Below are positions 6,057 to 14,976 of a stretch of DNA of 35,739 bases, piece by piece. A program made the translations under genes and the position numbers. The stretch's first letter is position 1; each line of letters opens with the position of its first letter. The notes under the pieces were generated by a model. That model ran no database searches, was not told where the DNA came from, and saw only the letters and a program-made list of their open reading frames with translations. The DNA is from a virus: positions 1 to 35,739 of the IMG/VR virus record IMGVR_UViG_3300045806_000134, one strand, 5' to 3'.

Positions 6057-6484
6057 GTATCACGCTGCATTTGGGCGTGATGGATGTTCCCTATGCTAAA
6101 GGTGCATCGACTGGAAGCGTGGCTGAAATTCTCGAGCAGAAATACGGCATTATGGAGTATTTTGCTTACGTTAAAGGCGATGAAATCGCAGCCGAATTAG
6201 AGAAAGATTTAGTCGATTTTATTGACGATTCTCTAAGCGGCAGGGCGATTCATTCAGAACCGTTTTCGAGTTCGTGCAGTCACATTGAAAGACTGTTCAA
6301 GCGTGCGTTGACTGAACAGTTTATGGATGGTTCAAATTTTAGCGGTAGACCAGTGCCAACAATGGCTTCATTACTTGGAATTAGTCACCGATTCAAAGGT
6401 AAAAAGAACCGCAGAGGCGTTAGACCGTCATTTGTTGACACAGGCACTTATCGGCAATCGTTTAAAGCGTGGGTTGAGTTATGA
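6053..6484 (+). CDS. Neck or tail-completion protein
   Basis: 143 residues from GTG 6053, which forms a GTGA overlap with the preceding stop. An upstream ATG at 6029 lies inside the connector gene. The end of the protein (RPSFVDTGTYRQSFKAWVEL) matches the FVDTGxLRxSxxxWV ending of HK97 gp10-like tail-completion proteins. The middle has a long acidic helix (GDEIAAELEKDLVDFIDD). It probably acts at the head-tail joining step. The stop overlaps the next ATG (ATGA). Confidence 0.55.
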   Translation: MSITLHLGVMDVPYAKGASTGSVAEILEQKYGIMEYFAYVKGDEIAAELEKDLVDFIDDSLSGRAIHSEPFSSSCSHIERLFKRALTEQFMDGSNFSGRPVPTMASLLGISHRFKGKKNRRGVRPSFVDTGTYRQSFKAWVEL

Positions 6485-7452
6485 GTGTTACCGAGGGCGT
6501 AAGCACTACACCATTAAATTCAGCACTTAAAGAGGGATTGCGGTCACTTGATAGACTGCAAGAAATCACCTTTTCACGCTATCGCCGTTATGTTTTGCCT
6601 GTCGATGGCTTTGTATTTTGGATTAAAAAGAGCTTGCTTACTAATCCAAGCGGGGCGTTAAACTCATTCATAGTGGGCAGTGTACCGTTAAACACACTGC
6701 AAACAGTGACAAGCGCGGGCGATGAATTTACAGTGCTAGGCTCTTTGCATTACAGCACTAACAACGCGCAGGAAAATACTCAAGTTTTTGGTAAAAATAA
6801 CGTCACATTTACAACTGATAAAGACATAGCCGACTTTAACGATATTGGCGAGAGTGAGTTGTTTATAGGCACTTGGGATGGTATCCAGTGGGCATTTAGT
6901 CAGCGCGGTAATTATTACAGCCAGTCAGGACTTTATCATTACACAGGCGAAGCGATTAACCCTATTATGCGTAGCCAGATTATTGATGACTTGGCACAAT
7001 TAAAAACTGTCCAGATTGTCAATGACTCACTACCTATCTGGATGGGGCTAACAAAATACTCACCTGTTTATCCCGCTTATCGCGGTTTGCAGAACGTAAG
7101 ACCGCCATTTTTGAGCGTTGAAATAACTGATTCTACCACGCTGCAACAGTTACCCTTTGTTGACAAAGACAGTAACCGCGATCAACTGTGCAAGGACACG
7201 GTAGAGGTCACTTGTTATGGCTTGGACAATAACGCCATACTGGATTATATCCGTTACATAGTAATCGAACAGGCGTTATTACCATTTAGCGGTTTTGGTA
7301 TTTGCAATACACCGATAGCCAAAACTATCAATATTCCGCAATCTGAATTAAACGCCACAGCGAACGCTAAAAAAATCGTTTTTGAAATCAACTATTACCA
7401 GAGCCGAACCATTGATATTGCTAGGCAATTAATAACTCAAGCATTCATTTAA
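6481..7452 (+). CDS. Probable tail terminator / neck protein
   Basis: 323 residues. The N-terminal part has a FSRYRRYVLPVDGFVFWI segment, followed by a beta-rich domain. The C-terminal third (VRPPFLSVEITD, then CKDTVEVTCYGLDNNAILDYIRYIV, ending FEINYYQSRTIDIARQLI) reads like a tail-terminator fold, ending with a statement on response to an oligomerising ring. The gene directly precedes the sheath, the usual place for the terminator. Family names remain uncertain, but a structural neck role is well supported by position. Confidence 0.5.
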   Translation: MSVTEGVSTTPLNSALKEGLRSLDRLQEITFSRYRRYVLPVDGFVFWIKKSLLTNPSGALNSFIVGSVPLNTLQTVTSAGDEFTVLGSLHYSTNNAQENTQVFGKNNVTFTTDKDIADFNDIGESELFIGTWDGIQWAFSQRGNYYSQSGLYHYTGEAINPIMRSQIIDDLAQLKTVQIVNDSLPIWMGLTKYSPVYPAYRGLQNVRPPFLSVEITDSTTLQQLPFVDKDSNRDQLCKDTVEVTCYGLDNNAILDYIRYIVIEQALLPFSGFGICNTPIAKTINIPQSELNATANAKKIVFEINYYQSRTIDIARQLITQAFI

Positions 7453-7486
7453 TGCTTGCCACTACAAAACTTTAAAGGTATAAAAA

Positions 7487-8878
7487 ATGCTTCAATTACC
7501 TATAGTACAACTCAATGTTTCGGTCACGTCCGCGCCTGTACCGAACGACTTGCAAGAAAAAGGCGCGTTCATCAGTCAGGGCGGCACAACTGGCGCGGCG
7601 GGTAGCTTAACGCTATTAACCACGGCGGCAGATTTGTCGGGTATCTTGAAAGGCGCACAAACGCTTACAGGCTTAACTTACAGCTCAGGCACGCACACAG
7701 TAACAGGCGTAGTTGCGGGTGGTCATGGTTTCGCAGTTGGACAGCAAGAGCTTGTCACGGTTTCAGGTTGTACGCCAACGGGCTACAATGGCACGTTCCT
7801 TGCGACTATCGTTGATGCTACCACTTTCGCTTATGGCATAACACCAACGCTAGCGGCGGCTACGGCATTAGGTACTGTCACCGAGGAAGACGTTACCGAA
7901 TTGGTAGCGATGAATACCACATTCTTTGCCCAAAACGGCACACAAGCTGTTTTTGTGTTGGAACTGGGGGACGGTGACGCGGCTCACGGCGTAGCGGCTT
8001 TAAGCACTTGGCTTACAACGTACCCGAATGAGATTTATAGCTTCCTTGTTCCTCGCTACTGGGACACAGAAACGACTTTTAAAACGCTGTGCAATCTTTA
8101 CACTGCGCCCGACAAGAAAGTTAATTTTTTCGTAACGACCACGATTAGTACCTACACTGGTTGGTACACGGGCGCATACAATAGCGTAATCGCTAGCGTT
8201 GAAGCACCTGTGATTCCTGTCACGGAGTTCACAGCGGCGGCGTTCTTTTTCCGCACGTTAGCGCGTAGACCAAACAGCGGTAGTCCGATTATGCCTAGCG
8301 CGTATGCTGAAGCTTTTGGTGTAACGCCATATCCTACTTTTGGTAACGGTACTTTATTGCAACAATTACGCAATAATTACATTAACTTTGTGATTACAGG
8401 CATTGAGGGCGGCATCCCACAAAACACATATTGTGAAATTGGTCGTTGTGTCAGCGGTGAAACTTTCGATTTTTGGTATGCAGTCGATTGGGCGGCAATC
8501 ACGATGCAGCTGTACATTGCTAACGCAATCCTTAACGGCAACAATAACAACATTGCCCCGCTTTATTACGAACAATACAACGTAGACACTTTGCAGTCTG
8601 TAGCGGCAAATGTACTTAGACGTGGTACGGTGTACGGCTTGCTTTACGGTGATGTCGTTACAGTATCGCTAGATTCTAAAACATTCGCGAGTAATTTAAC
8701 ACAAGGCGTTTATGCTGGTCGTAATGTGATAAATGCTATCCCCGTGGCAATATACAACAATGATAATCCAAGCGATTATACACAAGGGCTATACGGCGGT
8801 TTCCAGGCGCGAATCATTCCACAGCGCGGGTTTGAGAATATCGTATTTAACTTAAACGCTACTCAATTCGCTAACTAA
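7487..8878 (+). CDS. Contractile tail sheath protein with inserted domain
   Basis: 463 residues, similar in layout to DUF3383-type sheath proteins. N-terminal LPIVQLNVSVTSAP and C-terminal YGGFQARIIPQRGFENIVFNL are sheath-like ends. Contains SFLVPRYWDT and a conserved helical NGNNNNIAPLYYEQYNVDTLQ region. Residues about 57-140 form a separate glycine/threonine-rich insert (GVVAGGHGFAVGQQELVTVS, then GTFLATIVDATTFAYG) with the pattern of small beta-sandwich domains found on phage surface proteins. The sheath contracts to drive the tube through the envelope. Its presence is the main evidence for a myovirus. Confidence 0.8.
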   Translation: MLQLPIVQLNVSVTSAPVPNDLQEKGAFISQGGTTGAAGSLTLLTTAADLSGILKGAQTLTGLTYSSGTHTVTGVVAGGHGFAVGQQELVTVSGCTPTGYNGTFLATIVDATTFAYGITPTLAAATALGTVTEEDVTELVAMNTTFFAQNGTQAVFVLELGDGDAAHGVAALSTWLTTYPNEIYSFLVPRYWDTETTFKTLCNLYTAPDKKVNFFVTTTISTYTGWYTGAYNSVIASVEAPVIPVTEFTAAAFFFRTLARRPNSGSPIMPSAYAEAFGVTPYPTFGNGTLLQQLRNNYINFVITGIEGGIPQNTYCEIGRCVSGETFDFWYAVDWAAITMQLYIANAILNGNNNNIAPLYYEQYNVDTLQSVAANVLRRGTVYGLLYGDVVTVSLDSKTFASNLTQGVYAGRNVINAIPVAIYNNDNPSDYTQGLYGGFQARIIPQRGFENIVFNLNATQFAN

Positions 8879-8892
8879 CTAAGGGGTAATTT

Positions 8893-9330
8893 ATGGCGCG
8901 TAGAATATTTTTAGGCAATTTAAATAAAGCTCAAGTTGCGATCCGTTTCGCTGAATACCCGTTACTTAATATCACGGCAGAGGCGCTAGGCGATAACATG
9001 GTTACGGTTTCGTCATCTGGCGAAATTACACCAATGTTGCCGACCGCAACGGGAGTTGTAGCCAGTCCTGCTCCATTTGTACAGCATACTATCAGCTTTG
9101 CGATTGTCAAAACTAACCCGCTGGCACAACAAATGCTTGATACTATCAACAATAATTCGATGTTAGGCAGCGTCGAAGTGACCACGGACGCGACAACACT
9201 GAATAAACAAACGTATGATAATGCTGTGTTCCAAACGTTTGAAACATTCACGTTCAACGGCAAAGAACCCGCTATTGGCTTCACTATTGGCTGTTACCAA
9301 GCTGTCAATAACTCGTTATTCGGTAGCTAA
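8893..9330 (+). CDS. Tail tube protein
   Basis: 145 residues, 14 bases after the sheath stop with a good AAGGGGTAA ribosome site. It begins MARRIFLGNLNKAQVAIRF and is beta-rich with few charges, and it is the right size for the inner tube of a contractile tail. It directly follows the sheath, as expected. A strong stem-loop region follows the gene and may limit read-through to the chaperones. Confidence 0.75.
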   Translation: MARRIFLGNLNKAQVAIRFAEYPLLNITAEALGDNMVTVSSSGEITPMLPTATGVVASPAPFVQHTISFAIVKTNPLAQQMLDTINNNSMLGSVEVTTDATTLNKQTYDNAVFQTFETFTFNGKEPAIGFTIGCYQAVNNSLFGS

Positions 9331-9336
9331 AAAAGT

Positions 9337-9400
9337 TTAACGCGCATAGGGTAGCCCCCGAATAGTTGACCTGACAGCGTGGCGCGTTAATTTTTCAGGT
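9337..9400 (+). terminator. Terminator-like structure after the tube gene
   Basis: TTAACGCGC (9337-9345) pairs with GCGCGTTAA (9382-9390), followed by TTTTT. A small GGG-TAG-CCC hairpin lies in the loop. ACCTGA (9369-9374) can also pair with TCAGGT (9395-9400), which interleaves with the main stem. It may be a partial terminator that lowers expression of chaperone and tape measure relative to capsid, sheath and tube. Confidence 0.55.
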
Positions 9401-9421
9401 TTTTAAACACAGGATTTAAAA

Positions 9422-10009
9422 ATGTCTAAAATCGGTCAAGATTTACGGTTAGTTAAAAAAATTGATGATGACTTGTGGATTCATCATGAACCCATTACTT
9501 ATGACGTTTATCGTACAAACTGGAAATCGTTGAAGCAGTGCGCTAATGAATCGCTAGGTGGTGGTGCAATTGATAGCGCGTTATCAGCGAATATGCTGTT
9601 ATTTGCGTTTAATGAATTTGCGAGCAAAGGCTGCGAAAAAGTCTATGATTTGCTTGGAATCACTGACGAAGAAATGGCTTCTAATCCAGAGTTAGCAAAC
9701 AATATTGAATTAAAACGGTGCAAGGCGTTTTTAAATACGTTGATCCAACGCACTAATGTAGTAACGCCGTTAAATGGCACATACAACAATTTGCCCTTGT
9801 TGGATTCACGCGCTAATTTGTCAGAGTCAAACCTTGATAGCATTCTGGGTAATATCCTTTTTTTTACATCATGGAACTATGCGGGGATACCGACACCAAC
9901 AAGCCTACTGAATTTAATAGACTGTCAGCCATCATTGTTGGACTGTGTGGCGTTTCAAAAATCCTTGCAGAAATCGATTGCCAAAGAATCTACCAAGGCG
10001 AAGGCTTAG
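9422..10009 (+). CDS. Tail assembly chaperone, upstream (G-like) product
   Basis: 195 residues. Position between tube and tape measure, size, and the slippery run near its end identify it as a G-type tail assembly chaperone, which coats the tape measure during tail assembly. Contains MLLFAFNEFASKGCEKVYDLLG and a polar middle. At codon 148 the frame contains eight Ts (9858-9865); a -1 slip there leads into the frame ending at 10143. Without the slip, translation ends with a KSIAKESTKAKA tail. No capsid or enzyme motif is present. Confidence 0.75.
   Translation: MSKIGQDLRLVKKIDDDLWIHHEPITYDVYRTNWKSLKQCANESLGGGAIDSALSANMLLFAFNEFASKGCEKVYDLLGITDEEMASNPELANNIELKRCKAFLNTLIQRTNVVTPLNGTYNNLPLLDSRANLSESNLDSILGNILFFTSWNYAGIPTPTSLLNLIDCQPSLLDCVAFQKSLQKSIAKESTKAKA
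9859..9865 (+). promoter_or_regulatory. -1 ribosomal frameshift site in the tail chaperone genes
   Basis: T TTT TTT in the zero frame fits the slippery heptamer rule; slipping back one base gives TTT TTT then TAC ATC ATG in the frame of the downstream gene. The downstream frame is open on both sides of the site. This is the known G/GT arrangement of tailed phages. Confidence 0.75.
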
Positions 10010-10143
10010 TTTATGAATCCCTTTCCTATGCAACAGGTGAGGGATTTAAAGAGGTTTTCAGTGAGTGGGATTTAGAGTTTCAGACAGCGCATGAGTTTAG
10101 GCAACGGCATATCACAGCGGCATTAAAGAGCATTTATGGCTAA
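9866..10143 (+). CDS. Tail assembly chaperone frameshift extension (T-like part)
   Basis: This is the -1 frame continuation of the chaperone gene, about 92 residues beyond the slip, giving a fusion of about 240 residues. An ATG at 9871 exists, but no ribosome site precedes it, so independent translation is unlikely. The segment ends with EFRQRHITAALKSIYG. Such extensions usually contact the tape measure. The stop overlaps the tape measure start at 10136. Confidence 0.7.
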
Positions 10144-12481
10144 ATCGATTATACAGATAGATGTTGATGATTCTAAATTTCTACAATTTAAGTCAGTTTT
10201 TGACGATTATAAGCAATCATTAGAATCAACACCCGAAGCGTGGAGCGATGCTAACTCAGAAATGGGCAACATGGTACAGGCTTCGCAGTTGCTTAAAAAT
10301 GACGCTGAGAAACGCCTAGCCTTGTTGCAGTCTGCCACACTTGAAGAAGAAAAAGCCGAAAAAGCACTAAGCAAGCAAGAACAAGCGCGTAAAAAATCAA
10401 CCGAAGACCGCAAGAAAAAAGACCTTGAATCAATCAAGCGCTGGAAAGAGCTTGGATCAACAATTGCAGGAGCAACTGCACAACTAGCCAAGTTTGCCGC
10501 CGTTGGCTTAGGTATCGCCACGGGCACAACTACGCTAGGCATGGGCAAACTAGCCAATGACGCGAGCGCGGCGCGTTTCCAGTCTATGGGGCTTGGAGTG
10601 TCAAGCGGTGCGATGCAGTCAGCGAATGTCAACTACGCAAAATTGCTAGGTAGTCCAACTGGTACGCTTCAATCTATCCGCGAGAGTCAAACCGATGTCA
10701 GTCAGGCGTGGAAGTTTTCGACCATCGGCGTACAGAATGCCGCGAATAAATCAACTGATCAGCTACTCCCTGAGGTCTTAACAAAAATTAGGGACACGCT
10801 AAAAGCTGCACCTGCTAGCCAGCGCGAAAACATTGCGAAGGCTTACGGCATGGACGGCTTCACGAGTGCAGAGGACAGACAGCGCATGATGTCTATGTCT
10901 GACGCCGAATTTTCCGCAGAAAATAAACGCTATCAGCAGGATTTGAAAAATTTAGCCCTGAGCGATTCCACGCTTAAAAGCTATCAAGACCTCAATACAC
11001 AATGGGAAAGATTTAAACAAAAAACAGAAAATACATTTATTAAAGGACTTGAGCCTCTAGCACCCGCTTTGACCAGATTTAGTGAGGCAATAGGCAGCGC
11101 GTTCGAGAAATTCATGGCGGCTGATAAGTTAAAGTCTATTATCAATAAATTAGCTGATGGGATTACCCGTTTCGCAGAGGGAGACCTAAATAAATTTATT
11201 ACGGGGATTGAGACAGCCGCCGCCACGCTTGGCACGTTTGCCGAGTGGATAGGCTCAATCACACCTGAGAAAGCTGCTTTGGTTGGTGGTGGTGTATTGG
11301 CGGCAGGTGCGGCAGCTACAGGGGTAGGTGCATTAGCAGCGGGGGCAGCGTCTATAGCGTTGCCATTAGCAGCGGCTGGCGCGGGCGGTGCGTATATCGG
11401 TAGCAAAGCCTACGAAAATGATACGCCCGAAAATCAGGAATGGACACAAAAGCTGGTAGGTAATGTGGCTGCTTTTTTTGGCGACAAAGATGCCCAAGAC
11501 GCACAAGCGCAATTAAAAAGTTTTGAAACCAACAACAAAATTGCAGAAGAAGCATTAAAAAACGGCACTACTAATAATGAATTATCCAAAGAAGCCAACG
11601 CTAGACTTAAAGAGCTAGGCAAACCAATGAGCAAGGATGAATACAAAAAAATAGACGATGAATCGAAAAGCGGGTTTATTGTCGGTATTGGTCAGGTGTT
11701 TAAAACGGCTTTATCTGACGTATGGGGAAAGACAAAGGAAGTGGCGGGGGATGTTGGCAATGCAATGATTGACAGTGCCGATGCAGGCGAATTGCCTAGC
11801 GTGAAAATTGGTGGGAATCAATTTGAAAAGCACAGCTCAGCGTCAAAAGCACTTGAACAGCTTGGCATGAAACAGTTTGAAGCTAGAGGGCTTGCTACAA
11901 ATATCATGGCTGAATCGAGTATGAACCCTATGATTGGAGGTGATGGCGGGAAGGCTTACGGGCTTATGCAATGGCATCCAGACAGACAAGCTAAGTACAC
12001 AAAGCTTATGGGGCATACAATGCAGAGCGTCAAGGATAAAAAGACAGCATTAGCAGAACAACTTAAATTTGCACACTGGGAAATGACACAGGATTCTTAT
12101 GAGAGTAAAAACTTTAGCAGGGCAAGTAAGGAATCAGGTGGTAACGCTTCAAAAATGGCGGGGCTTGTTTCAAAATATGTCGAACGACCAAAAGCCGTAG
12201 AAGAAGCGGCGCGTAACAGATCAGCACAAGGCGCGGGTTACGAAAAACAATACGGGTCTTCTATTTCTAAAGGCTCTCCAGTGGTTACAGGACGCGGTGA
12301 AAAGGATATAAACGGCAAGGTAAAAGATACTTACGCACTCAGAAAGCCAACAGCCGACCAACAAAAAAGCGTTATGTTTCAAGACCAAGGCGGAGGGTAT
12401 AATAGCAACTCAAACAGAGTACAAATTAATGTAAGTAACAGCACGGGCGGCAGTGCTACAGCGAGCGCGGTTAGTTTATGA
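10136..12481 (+). CDS. Tape measure protein with C-terminal lysozyme-like domain
   Basis: 781 residues. Residues about 55-110 form a charged coiled coil (EEEKAEKALSKQEQARKKS). Residues about 381-425 are a long Ala/Gly-rich hydrophobic stretch typical of tape measures. Residues about 560-700 match the phage tail lysozyme pattern: NIMAESSMNPMIGGDGGKAY with a Glu near 592 as likely catalytic acid, then GLMQWHPDRQ and a long helix. The protein sets tail length and is ejected on infection, and the lysozyme part probably opens a local hole in peptidoglycan. It is short for the family, implying a tail of roughly 110-120 nm if the usual 1.5 angstrom per residue holds. The next gene overlaps by ATGA. 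Confidence 0.85.
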   Translation: MAKSIIQIDVDDSKFLQFKSVFDDYKQSLESTPEAWSDANSEMGNMVQASQLLKNDAEKRLALLQSATLEEEKAEKALSKQEQARKKSTEDRKKKDLESIKRWKELGSTIAGATAQLAKFAAVGLGIATGTTTLGMGKLANDASAARFQSMGLGVSSGAMQSANVNYAKLLGSPTGTLQSIRESQTDVSQAWKFSTIGVQNAANKSTDQLLPEVLTKIRDTLKAAPASQRENIAKAYGMDGFTSAEDRQRMMSMSDAEFSAENKRYQQDLKNLALSDSTLKSYQDLNTQWERFKQKTENTFIKGLEPLAPALTRFSEAIGSAFEKFMAADKLKSIINKLADGITRFAEGDLNKFITGIETAAATLGTFAEWIGSITPEKAALVGGGVLAAGAAATGVGALAAGAASIALPLAAAGAGGAYIGSKAYENDTPENQEWTQKLVGNVAAFFGDKDAQDAQAQLKSFETNNKIAEEALKNGTTNNELSKEANARLKELGKPMSKDEYKKIDDESKSGFIVGIGQVFKTALSDVWGKTKEVAGDVGNAMIDSADAGELPSVKIGGNQFEKHSSASKALEQLGMKQFEARGLATNIMAESSMNPMIGGDGGKAYGLMQWHPDRQAKYTKLMGHTMQSVKDKKTALAEQLKFAHWEMTQDSYESKNFSRASKESGGNASKMAGLVSKYVERPKAVEEAARNRSAQGAGYEKQYGSSISKGSPVVTGRGEKDINGKVKDTYALRKPTADQQKSVMFQDQGGGYNSNSNRVQINVSNSTGGSATASAVSL

Positions 12482-13119
12482 ACAATCTAATACCAAACAT
12501 CATCGGTCAAGTTAGCCGTGCATTAAGTGTAGGTAATTTTATCAACACAGCCGCGCGGCAAAGGTTTCGTATGCAGTATGAATACGCGCCCATATTGCTT
12601 AAAAACGGCATTGCTAACGGCTATCCAGAAAAAGTAATGTCCATTTTGCAATTGACGCAGCAAAACGGCTACCCAATTGATGATAGTGGTTATTTTGGTT
12701 ATTTCAGTTTTGCCAACGGCGGTACATTTATGCAAAACACGGTAGCACAATACCCATTTGCTAATCAGTACACGGCAGCGAATGCAATCGTTAGACAGCC
12801 TAACAACATTAGCCTGTTAATGACCTGTCCAGCTCGTGCGAATATGCCGCTTGACCGTAGGCAGTCTATATTTCAATCACTAACGGCATCACTAGACAGA
12901 CATATAGCTCTGGGTGGTATGTTTGCCGTCTATACGCCAATGGCGATAATGCGGAATTGTTTATTGCTGTCGGTGCGTGATTCTAGCAGTGGTGAAAATG
13001 CCGTGCTTCAAAATGGCATAATTTTCGACTTTACACAGCCGCAGATTATGACCGATGAAGACGCAAGCAAAGCAACCAATCAGACAATGGATAAAATCAA
13101 CAAAGGGGAGAAATTCTAA
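12478..13119 (+). CDS. Baseplate or distal tail protein, unassigned
   Basis: 213 residues directly after the tape measure (ATGA overlap) and ahead of the plug and hub genes. The N-terminus is hydrophobic (MNNLIPNIIGQVSRALSV); the middle contains DSGYFGYFSFANGGTF and MTCPARANMPLDRRQSIFQSL; the C-terminus is acidic and polar. In Pam3-like and Mu-like baseplates a protein at this place links tape measure and hub. I infer a baseplate or tail-distal role without naming a family. Confidence 0.55.
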   Translation: MNNLIPNIIGQVSRALSVGNFINTAARQRFRMQYEYAPILLKNGIANGYPEKVMSILQLTQQNGYPIDDSGYFGYFSFANGGTFMQNTVAQYPFANQYTAANAIVRQPNNISLLMTCPARANMPLDRRQSIFQSLTASLDRHIALGGMFAVYTPMAIMRNCLLLSVRDSSSGENAVLQNGIIFDFTQPQIMTDEDASKATNQTMDKINKGEKF

Positions 13120-13376
13120 TGCAGTCATTCCCGTTTTTTCAAGAGCCTATCCAGATAAACCTAACGCTGGACGGTGACAGACACACCGCCCTTATACGCT
13201 GGAATTTTGCAGGCTTACGTTGGTTTATCTGGCTTTACACAAGCACTGGCGATTTAATAATGTGTAATCCAGTCATTGAATCAACACGCGATAAACCTAT
13301 CAACTTGTTAAACGGTTATTTCTTCAATAATTCCATGATTTATAACACGTTTGTTAATGTGTTTGAGTTGTCATAA
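13119..13376 (+). CDS. Baseplate plug protein (Pam3 gp18-like)
   Basis: 85 residues. The pattern QINLTLDGDRHTALIRWN followed by WFIWLYTSTGDLIMCNPVI fits the small beta-barrel plug family described in the cyanophage Pam3 baseplate. It lies between TAATG overlaps, before the hub gene, as in other phages of this layout. It would sit at the tube tip within the hub. The assignment is from remembered family pattern. Confidence 0.6.
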   Translation: MQSFPFFQEPIQINLTLDGDRHTALIRWNFAGLRWFIWLYTSTGDLIMCNPVIESTRDKPINLLNGYFFNNSMIYNTFVNVFELS

Positions 13377-14386
13377 TGCGCTACTACGAGCTAACAATCA
13401 CACCGCAAAACGCGCCAAGTCCAGCCGATGAAAAGGCTATGCTATGTACAGGTGTGCAGTCTAATAAACCAAACACCAAGCAAAAACCTATCGTATTTAG
13501 CTCGTTAAAAGAGGATGGCAGCCACAATCCAAACGCGTTACAGATTGAATTTGATTTGCCTATAGCGGGCTTTCATGACCCAATTGGTAACAGCAATAAT
13601 GCGTATATCAGGCTGTCAGGCATCCCGCTGGAACTGATTGCACAAGCACGCGATTTGAATAACTCACTGGTAGAAATTCAGGCGGGTATGTCGAAAGGTT
13701 TGCCGCTTGTTAATCCAGATCAGCGCGGTTTAATAATGTCTGGGCAGGTGTGGCAATGCTTCGGCAACTGGCAAGGCGAAAACACCACGCTTGATATTGT
13801 CGTAATGCCGCTAGGTAGCACTACTGGAAATTACACGTTTCAATGGAAAGCGGGTGTAAAAATGGTTGATATGATTACTCAAACGCTAAAGCGCAATCAC
13901 CCAGAATACACCATAAAAGCTACTGTCAGCGATAACCTTGTCATATCGAATGATGAAACGGGTATGTATGGCACTATTGCACAATTCGCTAGCTGGGTTT
14001 ATCAGCGGTCAAAGTCGATTATTACTGATTTAGGGTATCAAGGCGTGACTATCATCGTGCAGGGCAAGACCATCGTTATACAGGACGGCTCAAGCACTAA
14101 AAAGCCAAAAGTGATAAAATATACTGACATTATCGGGCAGCCGACATGGATAGAAATTAGCGTAATACAGCTAAAAGTTAATATGCGAGCTGATTTATTT
14201 GTTGATGATTTTATTACTATTCCAGAAAGCGCGGTTAAAATGTCTACAAAAACCGCAATGGCTTACAAAAAAAATAAAACATCATTTGATGGCAATTATA
14301 AAATAATCCAGCTAAGACACTTAGGCAACTCACGGCAACCAGACGCAAATAGCTGGGTTACTATTATTAACTGTATCGAGCAATAA
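13376..14386 (+). CDS. Baseplate hub protein
   Basis: 336 residues. Located between plug and spike, where hub (gp27/gpD-like) proteins are found. Contains a beta-rich N-terminus (ALQIEFDLPIAGFHDP), a central helical segment (GVKMVDMITQTLKRNHPEY) and a late domain with VNMRADLFVDDFITIPES and a RHLGNSRQPDANSWVT end, similar to the late-control D type order. It would form the trimeric base on which the spike stands. No enzyme motif is visible. Confidence 0.6.
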   Translation: MRYYELTITPQNAPSPADEKAMLCTGVQSNKPNTKQKPIVFSSLKEDGSHNPNALQIEFDLPIAGFHDPIGNSNNAYIRLSGIPLELIAQARDLNNSLVEIQAGMSKGLPLVNPDQRGLIMSGQVWQCFGNWQGENTTLDIVVMPLGSTTGNYTFQWKAGVKMVDMITQTLKRNHPEYTIKATVSDNLVISNDETGMYGTIAQFASWVYQRSKSIITDLGYQGVTIIVQGKTIVIQDGSSTKKPKVIKYTDIIGQPTWIEISVIQLKVNMRADLFVDDFITIPESAVKMSTKTAMAYKKNKTSFDGNYKIIQLRHLGNSRQPDANSWVTIINCIEQ

Positions 14387-14388
14387 AA

Positions 14389-14976
14389 ATGGCAGACGGT
14401 CAAAAACTCCCTTTTAATCAGCAAGTCAACCGTGGCGCAACACGGCAAGCCGAAACCGTTAAATCATTAGATGGGAAAAACTTGCCTTGTAAAATTACAA
14501 GCGTTAATGGTTCGATTGTTGAGGCAGAAGCGGAGGTATCGAGCGGGTACACCATCCCTAAAATAAAGATCCCTCATGTAGGGGCGGAGTGGATTAGATA
14601 CCCGACTCAAAAAGACGACAAGGGAATGTTTATCAGTGCTGATGCTAGCCTTAATACGATTAGCGGTCTAGGCGGTGGCAAGTCTGATTTAGGGAGACAG
14701 GGCAATTTAACGCCTTTAGCATTTTTGCCCATTGGCAATGCTAACTGGTTACCAACTCCTAACCCGAATTATTTAGTTTTGTACGGAAAAACAGGTGTAA
14801 AAATACAAAGCACGGTAAACGCTGAAACATACATTGAATTGACCGCTAGCGGAATTGCTATACATGGCGACATTACTATCACTGGCAAAATTACTGCTAA
14901 TGGTCACATTATAGATGAGCGCCATACACACATCGGCGTCCAATCTGGCAGTGGTACCTCTGGGGCGGTTACATGA
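14389..14976 (+). CDS. Membrane-puncturing spike protein (Gp138/gpV-like)
   Basis: 195 residues. The N-terminal half has the LPCKITSVNGSIVEAEAEV and IPHVGAEWIRYPTQKDDKG patterns of an OB-fold spike base. Residues about 145-180 form short beta repeats (GVKIQSTVN, GIAIHGDITITGKITANGHI), and the end has ERHTHIGVQSGSGTSG. The HxH pair near the tip resembles the iron-binding tip of P2 gpV and phi92 gp138. It would pierce the outer membrane. Its stop overlaps the next small ORF by ATGA. Confidence 0.7.
   Translation: MADGQKLPFNQQVNRGATRQAETVKSLDGKNLPCKITSVNGSIVEAEAEVSSGYTIPKIKIPHVGAEWIRYPTQKDDKGMFISADASLNTISGLGGGKSDLGRQGNLTPLAFLPIGNANWLPTPNPNYLVLYGKTGVKIQSTVNAETYIELTASGIAIHGDITITGKITANGHIIDERHTHIGVQSGSGTSGAVT

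Noticed and set aside
10984-11406. Long minus-strand open frames opposite the tape measure gene.
   Set aside because: Ala/Pro-rich shadow of the Ala/Gly-rich coding strand; no ribosome site or promoter.
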